Shown piece by piece: positions 8,324 through 16,734 of a stretch of 37,967 nucleotides of DNA. Source of the DNA: DAOTTY01 sp964451095. Lineage in GTDB: Bacteria > Chloroflexota > Anaerolineae > Aggregatilineales > Phototrophicaceae. A program made the position numbers and the translations under genes. The stretch is taken from assembly GCA_964451095.1 (NCBI GenBank), contig CAYVGI010000034.1:1-37967 (forward strand), written 5' to 3'. Under the pieces are notes generated by a model. That model saw only the letters and a program-made list of their open reading frames with translations, was not told the DNA's origin and searched no databases. Position 1 is the stretch's first letter; every line of letters starts with the position of its first letter.

Positions 8324-9394
8324 CTAAAGGTCTACCTGTGGCAGGACGAATGAGAACCGACTCCCTTGCCCAAGTGTGCTCTCGACTTTGATTTCGACGT
8401 TGTGCTTTTCCAGCACCAAGCGCACGATTGCTAGCCCAACACCGGTGCCCCCATAGCGGCGAGTGCTGGAGCTATCTACCTGATAGAAGGTATCGAAGAT
8501 TTGTTTGCGTTTGTCTTCTGCGATGCCGATGCCGTCGTCTTTCACCGCAATGAGAATGCCCTCCGGCACACGTTTGACCGTGACTTGTACCGGGGCGGCG
8601 GTTTCTTTGCTGAACTTGAGCGCGTTGTCGATAAGCTGCTGCATCACAATGCCCAAACCTTGCTTGTCCCCGATGATGGGCGGCAGGTTCTCCTCAACCG
8701 TCACATGCACCCGTGCAATGTCGTTTTTGTGCTCCCAACTGCGGCGTAGGTTGCGCATTGCCTGGTCGATACTCTCTTGTATCAGCACCGGACCGAAGTT
8801 GGCACGCAAGCCGTCCGCCAGCAAGGTGATGTTTTTAACCACAGTTTCCAGCCGTGCGGTTGCCGTGACCGCCATCTGCACCAGCGTGTCGCTGCTATCC
8901 TCAGCGATAAGCCCGACTGCTGCCTTGACCTGCAACAGCGGCGTTTTTAGCTCATGGGAGACGTTGTGCACGATGGCATTCTTGAGCACCTCGACCTCGC
9001 TGCGCCCTCGCTGCAACCGCTCAACCGTTTTGCGTTGGCGGACGTGTATTCTCAGTTCCCGTTCGAGGAAGGCGGCGGGGAGCTGAGGGAGGACAACATC
9101 CGCGGTGTGGTGACTGGGTAGGGATTGATGCTCTGTGAGCATACACAGCAGCGGGCGTTCGGTATCATCAAATGCCAGCGCGTCTACATCGGATAGAAAC
9201 GTTTGTGATGTGTGGCTATCACCCGTCAATATCACGTCTAGTTCGCGGCTTTGTAGGCAGTCCTCCGCTGCCTGCACCCTGTCTACCATGTAGACTAGGT
9301 TGCCTGCACCCGTCAAAAAATCGCCTATCTTCGTAAAGTACTCACTGCGGTCTTCCGGCAGCAGCAGCATGAGGGTGAAATTTGACGCACGCAA
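8324..9394 (-). CDS. Sensor histidine kinase with N-terminal degenerate receiver-like domain
   Basis: A 356-residue soluble kinase. Residues 1-115 look like a response-regulator receiver fold with alternating hydrophobic strands and helices, but the position of the phosphoacceptor Asp (after ELDVIL) is Thr57. This domain is probably a pseudo-receiver. The kinase core follows: phosphoacceptor His147 in VSHELKTPL, N-box LIDNALKFSK, G1 box DDGIGIAED, F-box FDTFYQVD and G2 box GGTGVGLAI. All the motifs needed for autophosphorylation are present. The TTG start is supported by AAGGAA 9 bases upstream; no ATG occurs nearby in frame. No cognate response regulator is encoded next to it. It lies 74 bases downstream of the HAD-DinB gene in the same direction. 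Confidence 0.85.
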   Translation of the reverse strand: MRASNFTLMLLLPEDRSEYFTKIGDFLTGAGNLVYMVDRVQAAEDCLQSRELDVILTGDSHTSQTFLSDVDALAFDDTERPLLCMLTEHQSLPSHHTADVVLPQLPAAFLERELRIHVRQRKTVERLQRGRSEVEVLKNAIVHNVSHELKTPLLQVKAAVGLIAEDSSDTLVQMAVTATARLETVVKNITLLADGLRANFGPVLIQESIDQAMRNLRRSWEHKNDIARVHVTVEENLPPIIGDKQGLGIVMQQLIDNALKFSKETAAPVQVTVKRVPEGILIAVKDDGIGIAEDKRKQIFDTFYQVDSSSTRRYGGTGVGLAIVRLVLEKHNVEIKVESTLGQGSRFSFVLPQVDL

Positions 9395-9468
9395 GCCAGA
9401 ACGTTCCTTCTCATCGTTTACCCATAAATTTCAGCACCATATTAGCACATCGTGCCGAGGTAGGAAAG

Positions 9469-10641
9469 CTAATCGCACCTGCCGAGCGTTTGGCAAATTT
9501 GGGTAATGTGGATGCGGTCGTGCTGGGCAGCAAAATGTGCCATTTCCAACAGCGTTGTGTCACTAAAGATGCTGTGTCGTGCCGGGCGCTGCCAAACTGC
9601 CGGGGGAAGCGCCGCCAGGAAAGAAAGCGTTTCATGTCGCTGTGCCGCGAACGAGAGCGCCACCTGCAAACCGTCTGTATCATCGCTCTCTGTAGGGTCA
9701 GTCGGGGCGGCGGGCGACGTGAGAAACGGGTTGTCCTCGTGCAGGATACGCGCCAAGCGCGGGCGCTGCACACTGCTCTCACGCTCCAACAGATGGCACA
9801 CAACCTGCAAGATCGACCATTCTTGCGGATCGGGATGCTGCGTCCACTGGTTGGGTTTTACTTCCGCCAGCAGCCCGAACAAGGCACCGATGTTGCCGCG
9901 CAGTTCCGCCAGCACCATTTCAGGCGTCAATTGCAGGGGATGATACTCATCCAGCCAGCCGCGCTGGACGGCATCGGTGTATGCTGCCAACGCACCAGCA
10001 TTCGCTCCCGGTTCCGCACCGGCTGGCAACACATGATAGGTTCTCATGCCCATCGTCTGTGCCGGGGTGATATCGTTTTCAGGGCTGTTGCCGACCATCA
10101 CCGCTTCTTCCGGTTCCACCCCCACCCGTGCCAGGATCTCTGCGTAGTAGGCAGCGTCTGGCTTGATGAAGTGCATGTTGTCGCTGGTGGTGACGAATGC
10201 ATAAGCATCAAAATCCCCCGGTAAACTCGCCCACTCCAGCCGCTGGCGGATTGCTTCTGCCGGGAAGACTGGATTGGTCGCAATGACGACGGCGTAGCCC
10301 TGCGTAGTGAGTGTTTCTAGCAGCACGGGGGCGGCGTCTATCGGTTGTGTGTACTTGCGTAGGTCAGGGTAGGCACCCCTGTAGAATGCAGCGAACTCAT
10401 TGGCTAGTTCAGTGGTTGTGGCACCACAATCCTGGGCGATAGCCTGCAAGGCAACCTGTGTGTTCGTCAGGCGGTAGTCCTGGCGGGGGTTGCGCATGGA
10501 CTGAATCCACTGCGCCATGCCCCCGCCCCCACCACCGAAGTGCTGCGCCACGCGCTCGACGTATGCGCTCACGAACTGATCGCCGGGGTGTGCTAACAGG
10601 GTGTCGTCCAGGTCTAGTAGGACTGCTTTAATCATCTTCAC
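9469..10641 (-). CDS. HAD-superfamily hydrolase fused to a DinB-like four-helix domain
   Basis: A 390-residue two-domain protein. Residues 1-225 are a HAD phosphatase: motif I DLDDTL (nucleophile Asp10, general acid Asp12), motif II around ATN (121-123), motif III Lys160 in FIKPDAAYY, and motif IV GNSPEND (184-190). Residues 235-388 resemble a DinB/DUF664 metal-binding bundle. EWSILQVVCHLLERE supplies His283, and HDRIH supplies His374 and His378, which is the expected three-His layout. DinB-like domains often act in thiol transferases or detoxification, so the fusion may hydrolyse a phosphorylated small molecule and modify it. This is inference; the substrate is unknown. The start overlaps the end of the Cys-rich gene upstream by 14 bases, which indicates an operon. 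A second Met two codons later is an alternative start. Confidence 0.8.
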   Translation of the reverse strand: MKMIKAVLLDLDDTLLAHPGDQFVSAYVERVAQHFGGGGGGMAQWIQSMRNPRQDYRLTNTQVALQAIAQDCGATTTELANEFAAFYRGAYPDLRKYTQPIDAAPVLLETLTTQGYAVVIATNPVFPAEAIRQRLEWASLPGDFDAYAFVTTSDNMHFIKPDAAYYAEILARVGVEPEEAVMVGNSPENDITPAQTMGMRTYHVLPAGAEPGANAGALAAYTDAVQRGWLDEYHPLQLTPEMVLAELRGNIGALFGLLAEVKPNQWTQHPDPQEWSILQVVCHLLERESSVQRPRLARILHEDNPFLTSPAAPTDPTESDDTDGLQVALSFAAQRHETLSFLAALPPAVWQRPARHSIFSDTTLLEMAHFAAQHDRIHITQICQTLGRCD

Positions 10642-10987
10642 CTTCCAGCGCTTGCCGGAACACGTCCAGCGCCTCTGCCTTTTCCTTGTTGTGGATGGGG
10701 CAGCCGACGTAAGGGTCTTCGATTTCGACGCGATGCTTGATGCAATACGCCTCTACCGTCAGCTTACGCCCCAGCCCCATCAGGCGCGGCTCAATCGTCA
10801 GGGTTAGTTCCATATCTGGGCTGGCGTTTGCGTTCAGGATGTCCGGCACGGGGCAGCGGCTGCAATCAACCGGACGCCAGGGTAGCCCCGCACGGTTGCC
10901 CTTCGCCAGGCGGCATTCCTGCACATTGCGTCCTCGGTGGAAGTCTTCGTAGTAGTGGCGGCATTCCTTGCCAGCGGGCGTTTCCAT
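10628..10987 (-). CDS. Cysteine-rich hypothetical protein, possibly metal-binding
   Basis: A 119-residue soluble protein I do not recognise. It has six Cys (9, 25, 42, 45, 82, 96) and several His (11, 18, 85, 99). They include CSRC (42-45) and paired Cys/His near YCIKH and GCPIH, which could hold zinc or an Fe-S cluster. The C-terminus is acidic. The start has GAGGAA 8 bases upstream of the ATG. It begins 38 bases after the DnaQ-DinG stop, and its own end overlaps the HAD-DinB gene. It is therefore probably co-transcribed with both. The conserved-looking Cys pattern argues that the gene is real. Confidence 0.7.
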   Translation of the reverse strand: METPAGKECRHYYEDFHRGRNVQECRLAKGNRAGLPWRPVDCSRCPVPDILNANASPDMELTLTIEPRLMGLGRKLTVEAYCIKHRVEIEDPYVGCPIHNKEKAEALDVFRQALEGEDD

Positions 10988-11025
10988 GGCATTATTTCCT
11001 CAGCTATCTTTCTATATGTTGGCGA

Positions 11026-13833
11026 TCATTTCCCGTCAGCTTGATCTAACCAGGCAAGTGCCGTGGCGGGCAGCGCTTTGAGGGGTGCCCCCTTGATTGT
11101 ACAGTCCGGCAGGGAATCAATGAATGTGGAGCCATACCCCTTTGAGGTGATGCGGCTGTCTAGCACGACCACAATACCGCGATCTGTCTTGGTGCGGATG
11201 AGCCGCCCAAAGCCCTGCCGAAAGCGAAGGATTGCCTCTGGGATGGCGTAATCGTTAAAGTGATTGTTGTATGTTTCCGACCGGGCGGAGAATATCGGGT
11301 CGCTGGGCACAGGGAACGGCAGGCGTGCAATCACCAGGGCGCTCAGCGCCTCCCCCGGCACGTCAACGCCCTCCCAAAAGCTGCGTGTGCCCAACAACAC
11401 AGATTTGTCCGTCGTCTTGAACCCTTCTAGCAGCGATTGGCGGCTGGTGCCGTCGCTCTGGTCATACACGGTGATGCCCAGGTTACCCAGCGGTTCGCTG
11501 ATTGCGCGTGAGGTTTGGCGGAGCTGCCCATAGCTGGTAAACAGCACCATCACACGCCCTTGCAGCGCCCGCGCCAAATCCATCACGGCGTTCTCCACGG
11601 AGCGCTGGTAGGCGCTGTACTCTCGCGGCTCTGGCATGTCAGTCGGTAAATACAACATCGTGGACGATTTATAGTCAAACGGGGAACCAACCTCACGGGT
11701 TAGCACGCCATCGGCACGCACACGCTCCCGGATGTAGTCAAACGTGCCGTTGGTGCGCAGCGTTGCGCTGGTCACGACGACCGAATGGCGCTGCAACCAC
11801 AAGTTCTCCGCTACGAGCGGACCGACATGCAACGGCGCGGTATTCAGGGAAATGCGCCGCCCATCGGTAGAAACCGCCACCCAGTAGATGGTGTTGGCAT
11901 CTGGCTCTTCTAAAAAGCCGCGCAGGCTGGTGCGGGTTTCGTCGAGATAGCGGGCAACAGACTGGGTGTTGCGCAGCAGGTCGTTGTAGTGGTCAATGTT
12001 GTTCTCCTCAAACCGACCGAGCACGCTCGTCAGTTCGGCTGTCGCATCGCTGATTACATCCATAAACTCACTGAGTACTTCCCAGCGCTGGCGAAGCTGC
12101 CGGAATGGGGGTTTATCGCGCACCGTGGCATCCACGCGCACCGTGACGGTGAAATCCCCCTGGCGCAGGTTGGCGACACTATCTGCGAGGGCATACACCG
12201 CTTTAAACAGCCCACTCACATGCACGCGCATCTGGTTGGCGGCGTCGTTAACGTCCACCACGAACTCCGCAATGCGATCGACCCGCTTGGCGGGCACATC
12301 ACTTTTCTTCAGCGCGGTGACGACATCTGCCAGCAGCCCGCGCCGTTCGTCGCCCAGGTCTTCCAGGCGGCGGATGAGCGCTGCTTCGTCCAGCGAAAAG
12401 CTCATGCTGTTGGTCACAGCGTCTTCCAGGTGGTGCCCCTCGTCAATGATGATGTAGTTGTAGTCCGGGAGGACGCGGTTTTCCGCTTTGGCGTCTGCAA
12501 TGAGCAGAGCGTGGTTCACGATTAGCAGGTGTGCTGCCTCTGCCCGCTTAACCGCCTTGTAGAACGGACAATCGAAGCCGAGTTCGTCCAGGCACGCATT
12601 GGAGCGGCACCCCTGCCCCTCGGCACTGCTGAGGCGGTGCCAAATGCTGTTTTCTGCGCCACCGCGCAGGCTGATCTCGGTTTTGTCGCCGCTTTCGGTT
12701 TCAAGCTGCCACACGAGTATCTTTGCCAGCACGCGCAGTTCTTCAATGCTCGTCGGTCCGCGTCGTTTCATCTCCTCTACGCGCAGCGGGCACAGGTAAT
12801 TTGAGCGTCCCTTGAGTACGGCGGCGTTCAGGTGCACGCCCAGCGCATTTTGCAAAGCAGGGATGTCTTTGTTCATTAGCTGGTCTTGCAGGGCGATGGT
12901 ATCGGTAGAGATCACCACTCGCTCATCATTTAGCGCCGCCCACTCGAACGCGGGCACGAGGTACGCCATGGACTTGCCGGTACCGGTGCCCGCCTCAATC
13001 ATGACGTGCTCGCCTTCGTTGAACGCTTCCGCGATCATGCGTGACATTTGTTCTTGCTGCGGGCGATGTTCGTAGCCGGGCAGCGCTTTGGCAAGCTCCC
13101 CGCCAGCCTGGAACACCCCGGCAATGGCTTCTACGTCCAGGTCTGCCGGGTCGTTGTTGGGGTAAAGCGGGCGCAGGTGCGCCACCAAGCTCTCCCCGGT
13201 TCCCTGGTCATCGTCGGGCGCTGCCACCCCACCGCCGGACTGCTGCCTCTCCGCAAGTGCGGACTCAAATGCCGGGCGAGCGTACCACTCTGTGCCCTGC
13301 GCCGCCCCTACAATCGCCTCCAGTGTGCGCAGCGGCAGTTGCAAAGCACGCTGGTACAACTCCCAGTACAACAACCCGGACGCTCGTGCGTCGTCCAGTG
13401 CCCGGTGGGCATCTTCCAAACCAATGCCAAACTGCGCCGTCAGGCTGTGCAGGTTATAGCGGGGTGCTCGCGGCAACATAACCGATGCCAGGTCGTACGT
13501 ATCCAGTACGGTGTTCTTGGAAAAGTCACCGTGTTTGCTTAAAAACGCGATGTCAAACGCGACACTGTGCCCGATGATGGGGGCATCGCCGATGAACTGC
13601 TCCACTGCATTGAACACCGCCGCAATAAGAGGGGCATCGTCCACATCCGCCTGATGAATGTTGGTGAGCAGGGTTGTGCGCTCCGGGATTGGCATCTGTG
13701 GGTTAATTAGCGTGGAATACTCTTCCAGCACCTCACCCTCACGCATCCGCACCGCACCAATTTCGATAATCCGGTCGGTCGTTTGATCTAACCCGGTCGT
13801 TTCCAGGTCAATGGCGACCAATTCGCCGCGCAT
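11026..13833 (-). CDS. dinG: DnaQ-family exonuclease fused to DinG-family helicase
   Basis: A 935-residue DNA repair protein. The N-terminal DEDDh 3'-5' exonuclease (about residues 1-170) shows AIDLETTG (Asp9, Glu11), GHSVAFDIAFL and HRALDDA. The C-terminal XPD/DinG-type superfamily 2 helicase shows Walker A AGTGTGKS (Lys287), the DEGH box at residues 464-467, VTSATLR and a final QGFGRLIRTKTDRG motif VI. Four Cys between Walker A and the DEGH box (YLCPL, GCRSNAC, FDCPF) are placed as in the Fe-S cluster of DinG/XPD helicases, so the cluster is probably present. This exonuclease-helicase fusion is common in Gram-positives and relatives and is likely to unwind or degrade DNA or RNA-DNA structures. 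The ATG follows GGAG at 5 bases. Two probably co-transcribed genes lie downstream. Confidence 0.93.
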   Translation of the reverse strand: MRGELVAIDLETTGLDQTTDRIIEIGAVRMREGEVLEEYSTLINPQMPIPERTTLLTNIHQADVDDAPLIAAVFNAVEQFIGDAPIIGHSVAFDIAFLSKHGDFSKNTVLDTYDLASVMLPRAPRYNLHSLTAQFGIGLEDAHRALDDARASGLLYWELYQRALQLPLRTLEAIVGAAQGTEWYARPAFESALAERQQSGGGVAAPDDDQGTGESLVAHLRPLYPNNDPADLDVEAIAGVFQAGGELAKALPGYEHRPQQEQMSRMIAEAFNEGEHVMIEAGTGTGKSMAYLVPAFEWAALNDERVVISTDTIALQDQLMNKDIPALQNALGVHLNAAVLKGRSNYLCPLRVEEMKRRGPTSIEELRVLAKILVWQLETESGDKTEISLRGGAENSIWHRLSSAEGQGCRSNACLDELGFDCPFYKAVKRAEAAHLLIVNHALLIADAKAENRVLPDYNYIIIDEGHHLEDAVTNSMSFSLDEAALIRRLEDLGDERRGLLADVVTALKKSDVPAKRVDRIAEFVVDVNDAANQMRVHVSGLFKAVYALADSVANLRQGDFTVTVRVDATVRDKPPFRQLRQRWEVLSEFMDVISDATAELTSVLGRFEENNIDHYNDLLRNTQSVARYLDETRTSLRGFLEEPDANTIYWVAVSTDGRRISLNTAPLHVGPLVAENLWLQRHSVVVTSATLRTNGTFDYIRERVRADGVLTREVGSPFDYKSSTMLYLPTDMPEPREYSAYQRSVENAVMDLARALQGRVMVLFTSYGQLRQTSRAISEPLGNLGITVYDQSDGTSRQSLLEGFKTTDKSVLLGTRSFWEGVDVPGEALSALVIARLPFPVPSDPIFSARSETYNNHFNDYAIPEAILRFRQGFGRLIRTKTDRGIVVVLDSRITSKGYGSTFIDSLPDCTIKGAPLKALPATALAWLDQADGK

Positions 13834-13900
13834 AAACGCTCCATTCTATGGGCACACGTCCGTCAGGGTGTGCCGATTTGTTGTCTGTATATTAGGTTTC

Positions 13901-13910
13901 AGTATAGCAC
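13901..13910 (-). promoter_or_regulatory. Extended -10 promoter of the dinG operon
   Basis: The minus strand reads GTGCTATACTGAA, an extended -10 (TGC then TATACT at 13906-13901) with no clear -35. Transcription would begin near 13894, leaving a leader of about 60 bases. The same 13-base string occurs upstream of the large kinase-like gene near 29907. Confidence 0.5.
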
Positions 13911-13917
13911 AGGATAA

Positions 13918-13954
13918 CCTGCCCTTTCGTGGGGGGAGTGGTCGAAAGGGCAGG
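13918..13954 (-). terminator. Strong stem-loop after the tandem binding-protein gene
   Basis: A perfect 12-bp stem (CCTGCCCTTTCG / CGAAAGGGCAGG) with a 13-base loop, 17 bases after the stop codon at 13972. No clear T-run follows on the minus strand. It may terminate weakly or protect the 3' end of the message. Confidence 0.6.
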
Positions 13955-13971
13955 CAAATTGCTGGGGAAAA

Positions 13972-16230
13972 TTAGGACGCGGCTTCCTCGGTTGCCGCTG
14001 CGTTTTCGGGTTCTTCTGTCGCTGCATCCTGAGCGTCATCAGTGACAGCGGACACGTCCTCGGTCTCAACGGCAGCAGCAGGTGCTTCGGTTTCCACTTC
14101 CGATTGTTCGGCATCCATTACCGCCTCAGTCGCGGCAGGCGCGTCGTCCTCGGCAGCATCCTCTACTGCTTCCGTCTCGACGGGTGCGTCATCCTCGGCA
14201 GCAGCCTCTACCGCTTCCGTCTCGGCAGGCGCGTCGTCCTCGGCAGCATCCTCTACTGCTTCCGTCTCGACAGGCGCGTCGTCCTCGGCAGCGTCCTCTA
14301 TTGCTTCCGTCTCGACGGGCGCTTCTGGCGATGCGACATCTACCGTCGCGGCGGGCACTGCTTCTTCAGTCGCAGCGGCGGCAGCGGCACGCTCCGCAGC
14401 GGCGGTATTTGCTGCTTCGTAGGCGGTTTGCAGCGTCTCTCGAATGTTGGAAAGATCGCGTAGGGAGAGCGCCGCGAACTCCAACTGCTCTAGCTGGGCA
14501 AAACGCCGATCCTGGAAGATAAACCACAGATAGGACTGCACCTCCACGCGCTCCAAAGCCCGCATACTAATCGCCAGGCGAATGCTGCGCGTCAGCGCGT
14601 AGCTCCCATCTGCAATCGTGTCCTCGCTCGGCGTCACACAGCCATCAGCGCCGCCGACTGCCACTAGCTGTATGCGCTGTTGGTCATTTGCCAGCACGTC
14701 CTGGTAATCACCCCAACTCATGTACGTGAGCGAACCGAGCACATTTGCTACCGCTGCCGCACGGAACAACGGGTCGGCATTGGTTTCGGTGTCCTCACGC
14801 AGCGGAACGCTGCCACCTGCCGCCTGCTGCAACATGATGTTGGGAATGTCTGCGCCCAGCGCGCCGCCCGCGAACAAAATAAACTCCTGATCGGGAAAGC
14901 TGTCATCAATCTGCTGCCAGTTTGTGGGGAGTTCCGCTTCATCTGCGCCCCACACTGCCGTAATTTGCTCCGTGGTCAAGCACGTCAGATAGTCATCGGC
15001 GGCATTTGCTACCAGCACCGCTGCCTGCCGCCCGATCTCGATTTCCTGCACATCGATGTCAATCGCTTCGCAGTTGTTCAGTGTTTCCTGGTCTAGCGGC
15101 GTGTAGGTAACAGCGAAGTCAATCTCACCGTTGCACAGCCGTCGCAAGCCGACAGGTTCGCCGTCTGTGTTGACGGTCACGGTCACGTTTTGAAACTGCT
15201 GGTTCATGGCGGTGCCTGCTTCGTTTAGCAGAGAGAAGGCACCGGGCGCGCCGCCGATGGTCACGGTTCCGGTCACATTTGGCGGGATCTGGAACTCCGT
15301 CACCGTTCGGCTGAACTGACGCCCGGTTTCGCTATCGCCCACAAACTCCGCCATGATCTCGTAGTCGGCATCCGTCGGTGCGGTGAACCCTGCTGCATTG
15401 ACCACCGCCGTTGATTCGGGGTTGCTTGCCAGTTGCAGCAGTGGCGCAAGTTCGGCACTGTTGCCGTTGATGTACGTGTACAGCGGCACACCCGCTGTGT
15501 AACTACCGTCTGCGATGCTCTCCGCGCTGGGCAGCACACACGTCCCGATCTGGTCGTTGCGCACCTCTAGCACGTTTACATCGGTGTCCTGTGGCACGGC
15601 GCTAAGCTGCACCACACCAAAACCGCCCGGTTCATCAGCGACGGCATCCAACACTGCCGCACTGTCCGTCAGGATCTGTGCATCTGCACGGAAGCCAAAC
15701 CCGCTCACCTCGTTTTCCAGTAGCGCATAGGTTGTTGTGCCGGGGTCTGGCAGGTACACATTAACCGTCAGCGATTCTGGTGCCTGTGCGTTGATGGCAT
15801 CCCAGGTGGTGCTTTGCACGGCGGTCGGTGCCAGGATGCCATTTACCTGTTGTATCGAAAGGCACTGCAAAAACGTGAGTTCTGCGTTGGCGACGTACAC
15901 CAACACATCGTAACCGACGATCAACTCATAAAATGAGGTGCCTGTCGCGTTACAGTTGCTTTCTTCTGTGGGGTTTATGGGGCGTGTGGAAGTGACCGCC
16001 GCTGCTTGCCCGGCACAAAACTGCTCGAAGCCCGTTTCGTTGCCGGTGGCGGTCGCGCTGGTGCTTAGCCCTGCTTCATCTGCCAGCGCACTGAACAAGG
16101 GCAGCACAATCCCTGACCCCACCACATTGATCTCACCGCTGCTCGTGTTGTCGCTCTCTTGCGCAAAAAGCGGGTGTGCGAGCAGTAGTAACACCACCAA
16201 TGCCCACACCCCGCGTGGTATAAATCGCAT
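13972..16230 (-). CDS. Exported tandem PstS-like substrate-binding protein with acidic repeat tail
   Basis: A 752-residue secreted protein. The ATG at 16230 has GGAG 7 bases upstream and opens a signal peptide (MRFIPRGVWALVVLLLLA..., cleavage near FAQ). In-frame sequence further upstream overlaps the globin gene and is not coding. Two phosphate-binding-type domains follow. The first begins INVVGSGIVLPLFSALADEA (about 30-300) and the second VTIGGAPGAFSLLNEAG (about 305-600). Each has Cys pairs and the typical IADGSY region, so the protein looks like an internal duplication of a PstS-like fold. Residues about 600-752 are Ala/Glu/Asp-rich and contain a 15-residue unit (ETEAVEDAAEDDAPV) repeated four to five times. 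There is no lipobox. The ligand is unknown and no permease gene is nearby. Confidence 0.8.
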   Translation of the reverse strand: MRFIPRGVWALVVLLLLAHPLFAQESDNTSSGEINVVGSGIVLPLFSALADEAGLSTSATATGNETGFEQFCAGQAAAVTSTRPINPTEESNCNATGTSFYELIVGYDVLVYVANAELTFLQCLSIQQVNGILAPTAVQSTTWDAINAQAPESLTVNVYLPDPGTTTYALLENEVSGFGFRADAQILTDSAAVLDAVADEPGGFGVVQLSAVPQDTDVNVLEVRNDQIGTCVLPSAESIADGSYTAGVPLYTYINGNSAELAPLLQLASNPESTAVVNAAGFTAPTDADYEIMAEFVGDSETGRQFSRTVTEFQIPPNVTGTVTIGGAPGAFSLLNEAGTAMNQQFQNVTVTVNTDGEPVGLRRLCNGEIDFAVTYTPLDQETLNNCEAIDIDVQEIEIGRQAAVLVANAADDYLTCLTTEQITAVWGADEAELPTNWQQIDDSFPDQEFILFAGGALGADIPNIMLQQAAGGSVPLREDTETNADPLFRAAAVANVLGSLTYMSWGDYQDVLANDQQRIQLVAVGGADGCVTPSEDTIADGSYALTRSIRLAISMRALERVEVQSYLWFIFQDRRFAQLEQLEFAALSLRDLSNIRETLQTAYEAANTAAAERAAAAAATEEAVPAATVDVASPEAPVETEAIEDAAEDDAPVETEAVEDAAEDDAPAETEAVEAAAEDDAPVETEAVEDAAEDDAPAATEAVMDAEQSEVETEAPAAAVETEDVSAVTDDAQDAATEEPENAAATEEAAS
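14120..14330 (-). repeat. 45-bp tandem repeat coding for an acidic 15-residue unit
   Basis: The marker TCCTCGGCAGC recurs on the plus strand at 14147, 14192, 14237 and 14282, an exact period of 45 bases. The copies differ by a few silent or conservative changes. The repeat keeps the reading frame and encodes the tail of the tandem binding protein. Confidence 0.9.
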
Positions 16231-16251
16231 GTTTTTCTCCAATTCAAAGGC

Positions 16252-16259
16252 ATATAATA
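16252..16259. promoter_or_regulatory. Overlapping divergent -10 boxes
   Basis: The sequence CATATAATAC holds TATAAT on the plus strand (16253-16258, towards the globin gene) and TATTAT on the minus strand (16259-16254, towards the binding-protein gene). -35 matches are weak in both directions. Confidence 0.4.
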
Positions 16260-16338
16260 CCCGTAGACAAACGTTGCCAGATTGTACCGACGTGCACTTA
16301 ATTTTCCAGTTTGGACTTTTTTGAGGCAAACCCGACCC

Positions 16339-16734
16339 ATGACAGCAAATGAGCGCACCCTTTACGAGATCGTCGGCGGGGATGAAACCTTCCAGCGGCT
16401 CGTGGACGACTTCTACGCCCGAATTGAGCAGGACGACGCACTGCGGGCAATGTTCCCAGATGACCTGGAACCGGGCAAAAAGTGGCAGTTCTTGTTCCTC
16501 ACGCAGTACTTTGGCGGTCCGGCGCGTTATGCGCAAGAGCGTGGGCACCCCCGCCTGCGAATGCGTCATCACCCCTTCCCGATTGACCAGGACGCCCGCG
16601 ACCGCTGGACAGGGCACATGCTGGCAGCAATTGACGCGGTTGGCATCCAGGAACCTGCCCGCAGCACCATGCGCGAGTATTTTGAGCGCGGCGCAACCTT
16701 TATGATTAACCAGTATCAACCAGGGGACGCCTAG
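16339..16734 (+). CDS. glbO: Group II truncated haemoglobin
   Basis: A 131-residue haem protein of the 2-on-2 globin family. It contains TQYFGGPARYAQERGHPRLR, the strongly conserved group II (TrHbO) block. The proximal His is His77 in MRHHPF, and Trp90 in RDRW matches the conserved G8 Trp that shapes the ligand pocket in this group. Such proteins bind O2, NO or H2O2 and are linked to aerobic metabolism and protection from reactive nitrogen. The ATG at 16339 gives a typical length. In-frame codons further upstream (to 16282) would add a non-globin extension inside the promoter region. The next gene starts at the very next base after the stop, which suggests coupling. Confidence 0.92.
   Translation: MTANERTLYEIVGGDETFQRLVDDFYARIEQDDALRAMFPDDLEPGKKWQFLFLTQYFGGPARYAQERGHPRLRMRHHPFPIDQDARDRWTGHMLAAIDAVGIQEPARSTMREYFERGATFMINQYQPGDA

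Noticed and set aside
14120..14330. Regular repeats considered as a CRISPR-like array
   Set aside because: The repeats are contiguous 45-base units with no unique spacers, and they keep the reading frame of a protein tail.
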